Below are positions 19,221 through 27,690 of a stretch of DNA of 64,000 bases, one piece after another. The notes beneath the pieces are model-generated. The model made no database searches. It saw nothing but the letters and a program-made list of their open reading frames with translations, and was not told the origin of the DNA. The position numbers were made by a program, and so were the translations under genes. Within the stretch, counting starts at the first letter, position 1. Each line of letters opens with the position of its first letter. Origin of the DNA: Fluviicoccus keumensis (GTDB taxonomy: Bacteria > Pseudomonadota > Gammaproteobacteria > Pseudomonadales > Moraxellaceae); the NCBI RefSeq assembly GCF_004217445.1, contig NZ_SHKX01000010.1, positions 248,001-312,000 on the forward strand, read 5' to 3'.

Positions 19221-20063
19221 ATGAGCCCTGTCTTTTCTGTTCGTCTTCTGGCCGGAGTGACCCTGACAGTGCCAGCCCTGCTCTGGATGTTGTCGCCAAA
19301 CGCACCCGAGCCGAGCGCCGCGTCCTACCGCACACACACCCAGGCCGTTGTCGCGGACAACATGCCCGCCCCCCCGGTTTCAACCCTCGTTACCGCCCAC
19401 CGGCAAGCAGCCTTGCCCCCTACCGGACACTCCGATGCCCAGATCATGGCCCTGATCCAGCGTCTGGCGAACGCCGGAGACGAAGAGGGGTTGTACCGGA
19501 TCCGGTCACTGCTCGCCGATCGGGACTCCGGACAGGGATTGCGGCTGGCGAATGTACTGCTGGAGCAATCGGATATCCGGCTACGCCGCGTCGGGATTGA
19601 TCTGATCACCAGTTTTTCCATGACCGACCCGACAGTTCACCAACAAGTCGCATTACTGCTGAAGGAGGAGCAATCCCCGGAATTGCTGCTGCGTCTGCTG
19701 GCCCGCATGGATGCCCCCATTGACCTCTACGGTACGGATACGGAAATCTCGTCCGGGCTGCACCGGTTACTGACCTCCACGGATAATGACGTTCGCTCCC
19801 AGGCGCTGCTGCAACTGTTGCAATGGGACGATTACGCCACGCTGGAAGGCTACCTCTATCAGGCGCTGAATGATCCCTCGCCGGAAGTACGCCTGAGCGC
19901 CACGACGGTTGTCGGCCTGATCGATACCCGGTCGACCACCCTGAAAAGCGCCTTACTGGCTATTCGCGACAACCCTCGGGAATCCATCGACATGCACCGG
20001 AACGTCATCACCGCCCTGCACAACATGGATGCCTACGAGGCGGACCCGCAATCCTCCCTGTAA
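19221..20063 (+). CDS. Exported HEAT-repeat-like protein of unknown function
   Basis: A 280-residue protein with an N-terminal hydrophobic segment (residues 7-25) ahead of a Pro/Ala-rich linker, so it is probably membrane-anchored or periplasmic. Residues 80-270 form alpha-helical pairs with a HEAT-like pattern, clearest in NDVRSQALLQLLQWDD and DPSPEVRLSATTVVGLID. Such repeats usually hold protein partners. AAGGA lies ten bases before the ATG. It stands alone between rpsT and the RstAB-like pair. No enzyme motif is seen and I do not recognise an ortholog. Confidence 0.7.
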   Translation: MSPVFSVRLLAGVTLTVPALLWMLSPNAPEPSAASYRTHTQAVVADNMPAPPVSTLVTAHRQAALPPTGHSDAQIMALIQRLANAGDEEGLYRIRSLLADRDSGQGLRLANVLLEQSDIRLRRVGIDLITSFSMTDPTVHQQVALLLKEEQSPELLLRLLARMDAPIDLYGTDTEISSGLHRLLTSTDNDVRSQALLQLLQWDDYATLEGYLYQALNDPSPEVRLSATTVVGLIDTRSTTLKSALLAIRDNPRESIDMHRNVITALHNMDAYEADPQSSL

Positions 20064-20090
20064 ATCCCCCTTCTCCCGGAAATCCCGGCC

Positions 20091-20117
20091 AAAAAAAAGC
20101 CCGCTCTAGGCGGGCTT
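20091..20117 (-). terminator. Rho-independent terminator, minus-strand orientation
   Basis: AGCCCGC-TCTAG-GCGGGCT is followed on the minus strand by a run of eight Ts (plus-strand As at 20091-20098). It fits as terminator of the rstAB-like operon about 120 bp downstream of its last stop. On the plus strand it has no T-run. Confidence 0.7.
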
Positions 20118-20157
20118 AACAGGGGTACATCCAGAAACAACGCATTGGGAGGAGAAC

Positions 20158-20208
20158 ATGATCGCTTCATTGGTTCAGTATGCGCCAGACCCCGCCGCCC
20201 ATCTGTAG
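20158..20208 (+). CDS. Possible 16-residue mini-ORF with strong ribosome site
   Basis: An ATG at 20158 has GGGAGGAG ending four bases upstream, a better ribosome site than most genes here, and opens a 16-codon frame (MIASLVQYAPDPAAHL). Its stop is inside a small GC hairpin (CGCCGC/GCGGCG). It lies between the HEAT-like gene and the convergent kinase gene. There is no homology evidence; it may be chance or a small regulatory peptide. Confidence 0.25.
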   Translation: MIASLVQYAPDPAAHL

Positions 20209-20238
20209 CGGCGTTGTCAACTTCATGTAAAGCGGCTG

Positions 20239-21882
20239 TTAATTTCGCGGCAGTTTGTTACGGCGCTTCTGCACTTCCGGCCAGGACATCTCGAAACGGG
20301 CGCCGCCCAGCGTATCGCTCTGTCCCACCGTAATCTGACCGCCAAACCAGAAGGCGATGCGCGACACAATTGACAAGCCCAAGCCGTAACCGCCGGAAGC
20401 GCGCGTCCGGCTGTCATCCAGACGGGTGAACGGCTGGAAGATACGCTCGCGATCCTTTTCAGGAATACCGGGACCGTCATCTTCAACCGCGACATGAGCC
20501 CAGCCGTCCTCAACCCACGCCGTCAGCAAAATTCGCGACTGCGCATAGCGTCCGGCATTCCCCGCCAGATTTTGCAACACCCGGTGCAGGTAGCGCGCCT
20601 CGGCCTCGACTTCGGCAGCATCCGACAACACCCGGTATTCGACCCGGGCCGGCAGCCCCAGCGCGGATGTTTCCTTGGCGACGCGGGCCAGCAACGACCC
20701 CAGATCCACCGTTTCAAAATTCAGGACCGGAATGCCTTGTTCCAGTTTGGCGTACGTCAGGATTTCATCAATCAGCTTGTTCAGCTCGTCAATATCATGA
20801 TCCAGTTCGGTCAACTGCTCCAGACGGGCTTCCAGCTCTTCCGTATCCGCCATCATTTCCATGCCGAAACGGATGCGGGCGACCGGCGTGCGTAACTCAT
20901 GGGACACCGCCCGGGTCAGTTCGCGCTGGGAATCGATCAGCCGCTGGATATGTTCGGCCATGCTGTTGAAAGCAAAGGCCAACTGGCTGACTTCGTCACG
21001 GCCGTCAACATTGGCGCGCGCGCCCAGATCCCCGGCGCGGATGTGGCGAACCGCCTGTTCCACGGTCTTGATCTTCTTTTCCAGCGGATGAATGATGAAG
21101 TAGGCCGCCACCGTAATGATGCCCAGGCTGACCGCACAGACAATTAGCAGCAACTTCACCGGCATCCATTCAAAGAGGTACATCGGCCCCATGACCAGCA
21201 CCTGCCCGGGATACATGGCGGGCGCAATGATGCGGATTGACGAATTACGGGTTCCCGCCCCTTCTTTCAGCGCAATCACCACCTCATTGCGCTTGATGCG
21301 GGCGCGCTGGTCCGGCTCCAGCCCCACCGACTCCAGCGGCACCATCGACAACGGGAACGCGAAATAGGGCTGCAACTCCTTCAGACGCTTGGCTTCCTGC
21401 CCCCGGAACTGTTCCAGGTCGTCCAGCAGGAACACGGCCATGGCCTTGGCCTGCTGCTCGGACACCTTGCTCATGCGGGCTTTCAGATAGACTTCCTTTT
21501 CACCCGGAACCCGCACGTAGATATCCGCCGCGTTATGCGGCACATCCAGACGCAGCACGACCCGACCGGCTGACAGGGAATCCAGCTCATCACTGCTGAA
21601 ATTCAGGGCGGGAACATTCTTGACCAGACTCAGTTCATTGTTCATCAACTGCCCGGCTTCCTGCAGCCAGGCGTCGCGCGCCGGCCCCGATGGCTGGCGC
21701 GCCACCCCCAACGAAATCAGGTGGAAGAAGCCGGTCGCCATTTTTTCACGGTAATCCGCCGCACGCTGCTCATTCAGGACCTGCAATATCAGGTACGCGC
21801 AAATGGCGACGGTGCTGATCACAATCAGCAGCCCGCCGTAAATGCGTACAAAGATACTGCTGGGGGGGCGGATCACGATCAC
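20239..21882 (-). CDS. RstB-like sensor histidine kinase
   Basis: A 547-residue inner-membrane kinase. A first membrane helix (about residues 10-35) is followed by a periplasmic region of about 200 residues, a second helix, a HAMP linker, a HisKA domain with the phospho-His in VSHELRTP (H328) and HATPase_c with NLAGNAGRYA, DDGPGIPEKDRERIFQPF and GYGLGLSI. The GTG at 21882 is chosen because GAGG lies eight bases upstream and the product begins just before the first helix; upstream GTG/ATG codons run through a terminator-like hairpin. Similarity to RstB is by domain layout and by the DSRTRASGGYGLGLSIV segment. The signal sensed is unknown. Confidence 0.85.
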   Translation of the reverse strand: MIVIRPPSSIFVRIYGGLLIVISTVAICAYLILQVLNEQRAADYREKMATGFFHLISLGVARQPSGPARDAWLQEAGQLMNNELSLVKNVPALNFSSDELDSLSAGRVVLRLDVPHNAADIYVRVPGEKEVYLKARMSKVSEQQAKAMAVFLLDDLEQFRGQEAKRLKELQPYFAFPLSMVPLESVGLEPDQRARIKRNEVVIALKEGAGTRNSSIRIIAPAMYPGQVLVMGPMYLFEWMPVKLLLIVCAVSLGIITVAAYFIIHPLEKKIKTVEQAVRHIRAGDLGARANVDGRDEVSQLAFAFNSMAEHIQRLIDSQRELTRAVSHELRTPVARIRFGMEMMADTEELEARLEQLTELDHDIDELNKLIDEILTYAKLEQGIPVLNFETVDLGSLLARVAKETSALGLPARVEYRVLSDAAEVEAEARYLHRVLQNLAGNAGRYAQSRILLTAWVEDGWAHVAVEDDGPGIPEKDRERIFQPFTRLDDSRTRASGGYGLGLSIVSRIAFWFGGQITVGQSDTLGGARFEMSWPEVQKRRNKLPRN

Positions 21883-21913
21883 GCGGAATACCTCGGGGTG
21901 GTGCATTGGAATG

Positions 21914-21938
21914 AAAAGGCCCGCTGTAACAGCGGGCC
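21914..21938 (-). terminator. Terminator-like hairpin between the regulator and kinase genes
   Basis: GGCCCGCT (21918-21925) pairs perfectly with AGCGGGCC (21931-21938) around GTAAC. On the transcribed (minus) strand four Ts follow. It lies in the 74-bp gap between the response regulator stop and the kinase start, so it may reduce kinase expression relative to the regulator. Confidence 0.55.
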
Positions 21939-21956
21939 CGGGCACACGGCCGCCGC

Positions 21957-22676
21957 TTAACCGGCGACCGACTCCTTGACGAAGAGGTAGCCCTTGCTGC
22001 GCACCGTCTTGATGCGGCGGGGATTGTCGGGATCGTCACCGATCTTGGGGCGGATTCGCGAGATACGCACGTCGATCGAACGATCCTGGCCATCATATTC
22101 AATGCCGCGCAGGCGCTCGAAAATGTCCTCGCGGGACAGGATGCGGCCTGCGTTGGAGGCCAGCAGCCACAACAGGTCGTACTCGGCGCTGGTGAATTCC
22201 ACCGGGTTCCCGGCCAGCGTCACCGAGCGGCCGCCGTTGTCGATCACCAGGTCATCAAACTCCAGCCGCTGCGGCGTTTCATCATCACTGATCTTGTCGG
22301 AACGGCGCAACAACGCGCGGATGCGGGCCAGCAGCACGCGCGGCTGGGCGGGCTTGGCGACATAGTCATCGGCGCCCATTTCCAGCCCCAGCACCTGATC
22401 CATGTCATCGGTGCGCGCGGTCAGCATCAGGATAGGGTGATGGTAATGCGGACGAATCTCGCGGCAGATGGTCAGGCCGTCGGCGCCGGGCAGCATTACA
22501 TCCAGCACCACCAGGTCCGGCTGGTCGGAAATGATGCGGCGGATGGCGCGATTGCCATCGGTTTCGATGCCGACTTCCATGCCGTTACGGATCAGATACT
22601 CTTGAGTCAGGGTTGCCAGACGCTCGTCATCTTCGACGATCAGGATGCGCGGCAGCTTTTCTTCGGTTTGACTCAT
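21957..22676 (-). CDS. OmpR/RstA-family response regulator
   Basis: A 239-residue regulator. The receiver domain has the acidic pair in VEDDERL, the phospho-Asp in VVLDVMLPG and the Lys in YVAKP. The C-terminal winged helix has the OmpR pattern (SAEYDLLWLLASNAGRILSR, then RSIDVRISRIRPKIGDD). The start at 22676 is preferred over 22682 because AGGAA is six bases upstream of it and abuts the earlier ATG. It forms an operon with the RstB-like kinase downstream. It is divergent from nrdA. Confidence 0.9.
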   Translation of the reverse strand: MSQTEEKLPRILIVEDDERLATLTQEYLIRNGMEVGIETDGNRAIRRIISDQPDLVVLDVMLPGADGLTICREIRPHYHHPILMLTARTDDMDQVLGLEMGADDYVAKPAQPRVLLARIRALLRRSDKISDDETPQRLEFDDLVIDNGGRSVTLAGNPVEFTSAEYDLLWLLASNAGRILSREDIFERLRGIEYDGQDRSIDVRISRIRPKIGDDPDNPRRIKTVRSKGYLFVKESVAG

Positions 22677-22834
22677 GGTCATTTCCTGTCTGTTCTATGT
22701 ACGGGTGCTGCCGATGATAGTTAATTCCCGGCAACACCCCAAGGGTGGTTTCACGAAAAGACTACCATTGGCTCACCAAAGCCCCGCAAGCCGCTCGTCA
22801 GGAATATATTTTTTTACATTTTCGTTTCATCAGG

Positions 22835-22932
22835 TTATCCACAACCCCATGTTGACCAAGCTCCGGGAAATTCAATTGAAATTCGATTCGTGATCAAATT
22901 TCACCCTCCACTTATCCACAGATTCATCCACA
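22835..22932 (+). promoter_or_regulatory. DnaA-box cluster upstream of nrdA
   Basis: TTATCCACA occurs perfectly at 22835-22843 and 22912-22920, and with one mismatch (TCATCCACA) at 22924-22932. The last two form a pair with 12-bp period. DnaA is known to control nrdAB in E. coli through such boxes, so this is the likely role. The 443-bp gap between the response regulator and nrdA (22677-23125) otherwise holds only the NrdR site and promoter described separately and an AT-rich stretch near 22800. Confidence 0.7.
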
Positions 22933-22943
22933 GGCCTGAACTC

Positions 22944-23039
22944 TTGCATCAGGGTCAAAAACGCCTTATTTTGTGCCCCATCCAGCAAAGACACACAATA
23001 GATTGTGTTTTGCGCACTCTTTCACACTAACACAGACCG
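22944..23039 (+). promoter_or_regulatory. nrdA promoter region with NrdR boxes
   Basis: ACACAATAGATTGTGT (22993-23008) is a nearly perfect NrdR palindrome. A weaker copy (ACACTAACACAG at 23024-23035) starts 31 bp later, the spacing usual for paired NrdR boxes. Candidate promoters just upstream are TTGCAT-N17-TATTTT (22944-22972) and TTGTGC-N17-CACAAT (22971-22999); the second would be covered by NrdR. NrdR represses ribonucleotide reductase genes when dATP is high. Confidence 0.7.
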
Positions 23040-23125
23040 ACAAAACCTTCCTGACCGACACGACGACCGCCATGGCCTGTCGCGGGAGCGTTTTTTCGGC
23101 TGATTGCGGCGCCGGGAGCCTGAAC

Positions 23126-25969
23126 ATGACCATTTCCGCCCAACGTTCCTTTGAAACCGGTGAACCGGGAGCCTCCGTGCTGCCCGGCCAGTTGCGCGTC
23201 ATCAAGCGCAACGGCACGCTGGTGCCCTACACCGACGACAAGATTGCCATCGCCATCACCAAGGCCTTCCTGGCCGTGGAAGGCAACGTGGCGGCCGATT
23301 CGCGCCGCGTCTATGAGCAGGTCGCCTTGCTGACCGCCGCCGTCGGCAATACCTTCAAGCGCCGCATGCCCAGCGGCGGCACCGTGCATATTGAAGAAAT
23401 CCAGGATCAGGTGGAACTGGCGCTGATGCGTTCCGGCGAACAGAAGGTCGCCCGCGCCTATGTGATCTATCGCGAAGAGCGCGCCCGCCTGCGCGACGCC
23501 GGGGTCGCCAAGCCGCACCCGACGCTGACCGTGACCATGGGCGACGGCACCCGCATGCCGCTGGACCTGGGCCGCCTGGAAGGCCTGGTGGCCAGCGCCT
23601 GCGAAGGCCTGACCGGCGTCGAACCCGGCGACATCATTGAGGAAACCCTGCGCAACCTGTACGACGGCGTCAAGGAAAGCGACCTGGTCACCACCATGGT
23701 GATGTGCGCCCGCGTGCACATCGAGCAGGAACCGAACTACACCTACGTTACCGCCCGCCTGCTGATGGACCAGTTGCGTTCGGAAGCGCTGTCGTTCCTG
23801 GGACTGGCCGAGCACGCCACCTACGAGGAAATGAGCGAGCTGTATCCGCAAGCCCTGCCCGTCTACCTGAAGAAAGGCGTGGAACTGGAACTGCTGGACC
23901 CCGCGCTGCTGACCGCCTTCGACCTGGCGAAGATTGCCGACGCGCTGAAGCCGTCCGGCGACCAGCAGTTCACCTACCTGGGCCTGCAAACCCTGTACGA
24001 CCGCTACTTCCTGCACCATCGCGACGTGCGCTTTGAACTGCCGCAGCTGTTCTTCATGCGCGTGGCGATGGGCCTGGCGATGAACGAAAAGGACCGCGAA
24101 GCCCGCGCCATCGAGTTCTACAACCTGCTGTCCAGCTTCGACTACATGGCGTCCACCCCGACGCTGTTCAACGCCGGCACGCTGCGTCCGCAGCTGTCCA
24201 GCTGCTACCTGACCACCGTGCCCGATGACCTGTACGGCATCTACGGCGCCATCCGCGACAACGCCATGCTGTCGAAGTGGGCGGGCGGCCTGGGCAATGA
24301 CTGGACCCCGGTGCGCGCGCTGGGCGCCTACATCAAGGGCACCAACGGCAAGTCGCAGGGCGTGGTTCCCTTCCTGAAGGTGGCCAACGACACCGCCGTG
24401 GCGGTGAACCAGGGCGGCAAGCGCAAGGGCGCGGTCTGCGCCTATCTGGAAACCTGGCATCTGGACATCGAAGAGTTCCTGGAACTGCGCAAGAACACCG
24501 GTGACGACCGCCGCCGCACCCACGACATGAACACCGCCAACTGGGTGCCCGACCTGTTCATGCAACGCGTCTTCGAGGACGGTGACTGGACGCTGTTCTC
24601 CCCTTCCGACTGCCCGGACCTGCACGACCTGTACGGCGCGGAGTTCGCCGCCCGCTACACCGAATACGAGCGCCTGGCCGCCGAAGGCAAGCACCGCCTG
24701 TTCAAGAAAATGAAGGCGCAGGACATCTGGCGCAAGATGCTGTCGATGCTGTTCGAAACCGGCCATCCGTGGATCACGTTCAAGGACGTCTGCAACCTGC
24801 GCTCGCCGCAGCAGCACGTCGGTGTGGTGCACTCCTCCAACCTGTGCACGGAAATCACGCTGAACACCTCGAAGGACGAGATCGCCGTCTGCAACCTGGG
24901 CTCGATCAACCTGGTGAACCACGTGACCCCGGCCGGTCTGGATACCGCCAAGCTGGAACGCACCGTCAAGACCGCCGTGCGCATGCTCGACAACGTCATT
25001 GACATCAACTACTACGCCGTGGAGCAGGCCCGCAACTCCAACCTGCGCCATCGCCCGGTGGGCCTGGGCATCATGGGCTTCCAGGATGCGCTGTACGTGC
25101 TGAACGTGCCCTACAGCTCCGACGCCGCCGTGGCCTTCGCCGACACCTCGATGGAAGCCGTCAGCTACCACGCCATCAATGCCTCCTGCGAACTGGCCAA
25201 GGAGCGCGGCAGCTACAGTACCTTTGAAGGCTCGCTGTGGAGCCAGGGCATCATGCCGCTGGATTCCCTGCAGAAGGTCATCGAGGCGCGCGGCGGCAAA
25301 TTCATTGAAGTCGATCAGAGCAGCACCCTGGACTGGGACAGCCTGCGCCAGAAGGTGATGAGCCAGGGCATGCGCAACTCCAACGTCATGGCCATCGCCC
25401 CGACCGCGACGATTTCCAACATCTGCGGCGTCTCGCAATCGATCGAACCGACCTACCAGAACCTGTACGTGAAATCGAACCTGTCCGGCGAGTTCACCGT
25501 GGTCAATCCCTACCTGGTCAATGCGCTGAAGGCGCGCGGCCTGTGGGACGCGGTGATGGTCAACGACCTGAAGTACTACGACGGTTCCGTGCAGAACATC
25601 GACCGCATTCCGGACGACCTGAAGGCGCTGTTCGCCACCGCCTTTGAAGTGGAGCCGCGCTGGATGGTGGACGCCGCCAGCCGCCGCCAGAAGTGGATTG
25701 ACCAGGCGCAGTCGCTGAACCTGTACATCAGCCACGCGTCCGGCAAGAAACTGGACATCACTTACCGCATGGCCTGGTACCGCGGTCTGAAGACCACGTA
25801 TTACCTCCGCGCAATCGGCGCCACCGCCACCGAGAAATCGACGATTTCCGACGGCGCGCTGAATGCGGTGAAGGCCGTGGTGCAGGAAACTCCGGCCGAG
25901 TTTGCCGAAGCCGCGCCGGTGCCGCTGGCCTGCTCGATCGACAATCCGGATTGCGAAGCCTGCCAGTAA
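23126..25969 (+). CDS. nrdA: Class Ia ribonucleotide reductase alpha subunit NrdA
   Basis: Reduces ribonucleoside diphosphates to deoxy forms. An ATP-cone (about residues 25-115, RVIKRNGTLVPYTDDKIAIAI region) is followed by a second, degenerate cone-like region (about 130-230), which makes the protein 947 residues, longer than E. coli NrdA (761). Active-site residues are C360 (SSCYLTT), N572-C574-E576 (NLCTE), C589 (VCNLGS) and Tyr 892-893. The redox Cys pair is C943/C946 at the C terminus. The start at 23126 has GGGAG seven bases upstream and begins just before the cone; longer frames would overlap the NrdR boxes. nrdB follows after 65 bp. Confidence 0.97.
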   Translation: MTISAQRSFETGEPGASVLPGQLRVIKRNGTLVPYTDDKIAIAITKAFLAVEGNVAADSRRVYEQVALLTAAVGNTFKRRMPSGGTVHIEEIQDQVELALMRSGEQKVARAYVIYREERARLRDAGVAKPHPTLTVTMGDGTRMPLDLGRLEGLVASACEGLTGVEPGDIIEETLRNLYDGVKESDLVTTMVMCARVHIEQEPNYTYVTARLLMDQLRSEALSFLGLAEHATYEEMSELYPQALPVYLKKGVELELLDPALLTAFDLAKIADALKPSGDQQFTYLGLQTLYDRYFLHHRDVRFELPQLFFMRVAMGLAMNEKDREARAIEFYNLLSSFDYMASTPTLFNAGTLRPQLSSCYLTTVPDDLYGIYGAIRDNAMLSKWAGGLGNDWTPVRALGAYIKGTNGKSQGVVPFLKVANDTAVAVNQGGKRKGAVCAYLETWHLDIEEFLELRKNTGDDRRRTHDMNTANWVPDLFMQRVFEDGDWTLFSPSDCPDLHDLYGAEFAARYTEYERLAAEGKHRLFKKMKAQDIWRKMLSMLFETGHPWITFKDVCNLRSPQQHVGVVHSSNLCTEITLNTSKDEIAVCNLGSINLVNHVTPAGLDTAKLERTVKTAVRMLDNVIDINYYAVEQARNSNLRHRPVGLGIMGFQDALYVLNVPYSSDAAVAFADTSMEAVSYHAINASCELAKERGSYSTFEGSLWSQGIMPLDSLQKVIEARGGKFIEVDQSSTLDWDSLRQKVMSQGMRNSNVMAIAPTATISNICGVSQSIEPTYQNLYVKSNLSGEFTVVNPYLVNALKARGLWDAVMVNDLKYYDGSVQNIDRIPDDLKALFATAFEVEPRWMVDAASRRQKWIDQAQSLNLYISHASGKKLDITYRMAWYRGLKTTYYLRAIGATATEKSTISDGALNAVKAVVQETPAEFAEAAPVPLACSIDNPDCEACQ

Positions 25970-26034
25970 CGATTGAACACCCTCCCCGTGCGCGGGGAGG
26001 ACTTGGATAAAACAGATTCAGAGAGAGACCGATC

Positions 26035-27282
26035 ATGCTCAGTTGGGACGATTTCCATGCCGAAGAAAAGCCCGCAAAGAAAGCACCGGCTGCGCCGTCA
26101 GCTCCTGCAAAAGCACCAGCGCCAGCAGCAGCAACTGCGCCGGCAGCAGTGGTTCCTGCTGTTGCAGCCCCAGCCGCTGCTGCCGCTGGCAGCCCTGCAG
26201 CCCGGGCAGCTGCAGCCTTGGCCAGCCTTGACGTAGCGCCGGGCCTGGAAGAGCTGGAAATGGGCGCCGCCCGCATCCAGGTCGACGACAAGCGCATGAT
26301 CAACTGCCGCGCCGACCTGAACCAGCTGGTGCCGTTCAAGTATGACTGGGCCTGGCAGAAGTATCTTGATGCCTGCGCCAACCACTGGATGCCGCAGGAA
26401 GTGAACATGGCCAAGGACGTGTCCATGTGGCGCTCCGCCGACGGCCTGACCGAGGACGAACGCCTGATCGTAATGCGTTCATTGGGCTACTTCTCCACCG
26501 CCGACAGCCTGGTGGCGAACAACCTGGTGCTGGCCATCTACCGCCACATCACCAACCCCGAATGCCGCCAGTACCTGCTGCGCCAGGCCTTCGAGGAAGC
26601 CATCCACACCCATGCCTACCAGTACTGTATCGAGTCGCTGGGCATTGATGAAGGCGAAGTCTTCAACATGTACCGCGAAGTGCCCGCCGTGGCGCGCAAG
26701 GCGGCGTGGAGCCTCAGCCATACCCATTCGCTGTCGAACCCGCTGTTCAAGACCGGCACCCCGGAAGACGACCAGCACCTGCTGCGCAACCTGATCGGCT
26801 TCTACGCCGTCACGGAAGGCATCTTCTTCTACTGCGGTTTCACCCAGATCCTGAGCATGGGCCGCCGCAACAAGATGACCGGCGTCGCCGAGCAGTTCCA
26901 GTACATCCTGCGCGACGAATCGATGCACCTGAACTTCGGCATCGACGTGATCAACCAGATCAAGAACGAAAATCCGCACCTGTGGACGGCCGAATTCCAG
27001 CAGGAAGTGATCCAGATGATCCTGGAAGGCACGCAGCTGGAAATCGAATATGCCCGCGATACCATGCCGCGCGGCGTGCTGGGCATGAACGCGGCGATGA
27101 TGGAGGAATACCTGCAGTTCATCGCCAACCGCCGCCTGGTGCAGATCGGCCTGCCGGAACAATTCCCCGGCGTGAAGAACCCGTTCCCGTGGATGAGCGA
27201 AATCATGGATTTGCGGAAGGAGAAGAATTTCTTCGAAACCCGCGTGACGGAATACCAGACCGGCGGCGCGCTGGCCTGGTAA
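26035..27282 (+). CDS. nrdB: Class Ia ribonucleotide reductase beta subunit NrdB
   Basis: Supplies the tyrosyl radical. In the first helical metal site E188, H191 and the radical Tyr Y195 are seen in EAIHTHAY; the second-site acidic and His ligands follow in the [10 protein letters not shown] segment. Residues 11-65 form an Ala/Pro-rich low-complexity stretch between the short conserved start (MLSWDDF) and the core, like the extended N terminus in Pseudomonas NrdB. The C terminus is the peptide that docks on NrdA. It is followed by a strong terminator. Confidence 0.97.
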   Translation: MLSWDDFHAEEKPAKKAPAAPSAPAKAPAPAAATAPAAVVPAVAAPAAAAAGSPAARAAAALASLDVAPGLEELEMGAARIQVDDKRMINCRADLNQLVPFKYDWAWQKYLDACANHWMPQEVNMAKDVSMWRSADGLTEDERLIVMRSLGYFSTADSLVANNLVLAIYRHITNPECRQYLLRQAFEEAIHTHAYQYCIESLGIDEGEVFNMYREVPAVARKAAWSLSHTHSLSNPLFKTGTPEDDQHLLRNLIGFYAVTEGIFFYCGFTQILSMGRRNKMTGVAEQFQYILRDESMHLNFGIDVINQIKNENPHLWTAEFQQEVIQMILEGTQLEIEYARDTMPRGVLGMNAAMMEEYLQFIANRRLVQIGLPEQFPGVKNPFPWMSEIMDLRKEKNFFETRVTEYQTGGALAW

Positions 27283-27300
27283 CAGGGTAACACCCCCATC

Positions 27301-27325
27301 GGGCGCAAGGATTGCGCCCTTTTTT
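27301..27325 (+). terminator. Rho-independent terminator of nrdAB
   Basis: GGGCGCAA-GGA-TTGCGCCC (27301-27319) with six Ts (27320-27325), 19 bp after the nrdB stop. Confidence 0.95.
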
Positions 27326-27340
27326 ATGCCGGCAAAACGC

Positions 27341-27451
27341 TCAGTCCCGATAAGTCGATTTGATCCGGACCGGAATCCGCTCCGGCTGACGCGCGGACGA
27401 CAGCGCCAGACCGGCCGCCAGGACACACAAACATACGACTGAAACGAGCAT
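27341..27451 (-). CDS. Possible 36-residue single-helix membrane peptide
   Basis: A minus-strand frame begins at ATG 27451, with GGGGTG about five bases before it, and encodes a hydrophobic helix (residues 2-19, VLAAGLALSS) followed by a basic tail (RQPERIPVRIK). This N-in membrane-peptide layout is typical of small proteins, but the frame is short and unsupported by homology. The rest of the 408-bp nrdB-to-27691 gap shows no other clear gene; bases 27452-27690 hold an AT-richer stretch near 27545-27600 that may carry the promoter of the next gene. Confidence 0.3.
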   Translation of the reverse strand: MLVSVVCLCVLAAGLALSSARQPERIPVRIKSTYRD

Positions 27452-27690
27452 ATCGCACCCCACTCATGGATTGATTGCGCACTCCGGCAAGGCCGGAAGC
27501 CTGGGCGACGCACTCCCTGGTCGGCTCAGGACCGAGTATCCTGAACATTAGATCCTGATCTTAGGGCTTCAATCGTTGTAAAAACGTGTAGAGCGTCATA
27601 AACCGGACAGAAAGCCGGGTTGACAGGCACCGGCTGCGTGCGACAGCATCGCCGTTCAGCCCTGACCTGCAGGCAAGGAGAAAAACAACA

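Noticed and set aside
22835..22932. DnaA-box cluster as a chromosomal origin
   Set aside because: There is no dnaA, dnaN, gyrB, rpmH or parAB nearby and no clear AT-rich unwinding region; control of nrdAB explains the boxes.
23027..25735. A 902-codon open frame antisense to nrdA
   Set aside because: Same reason: the plus strand encodes intact NrdA, and the antisense product is low-complexity Val/Gly/His/Gln-rich.
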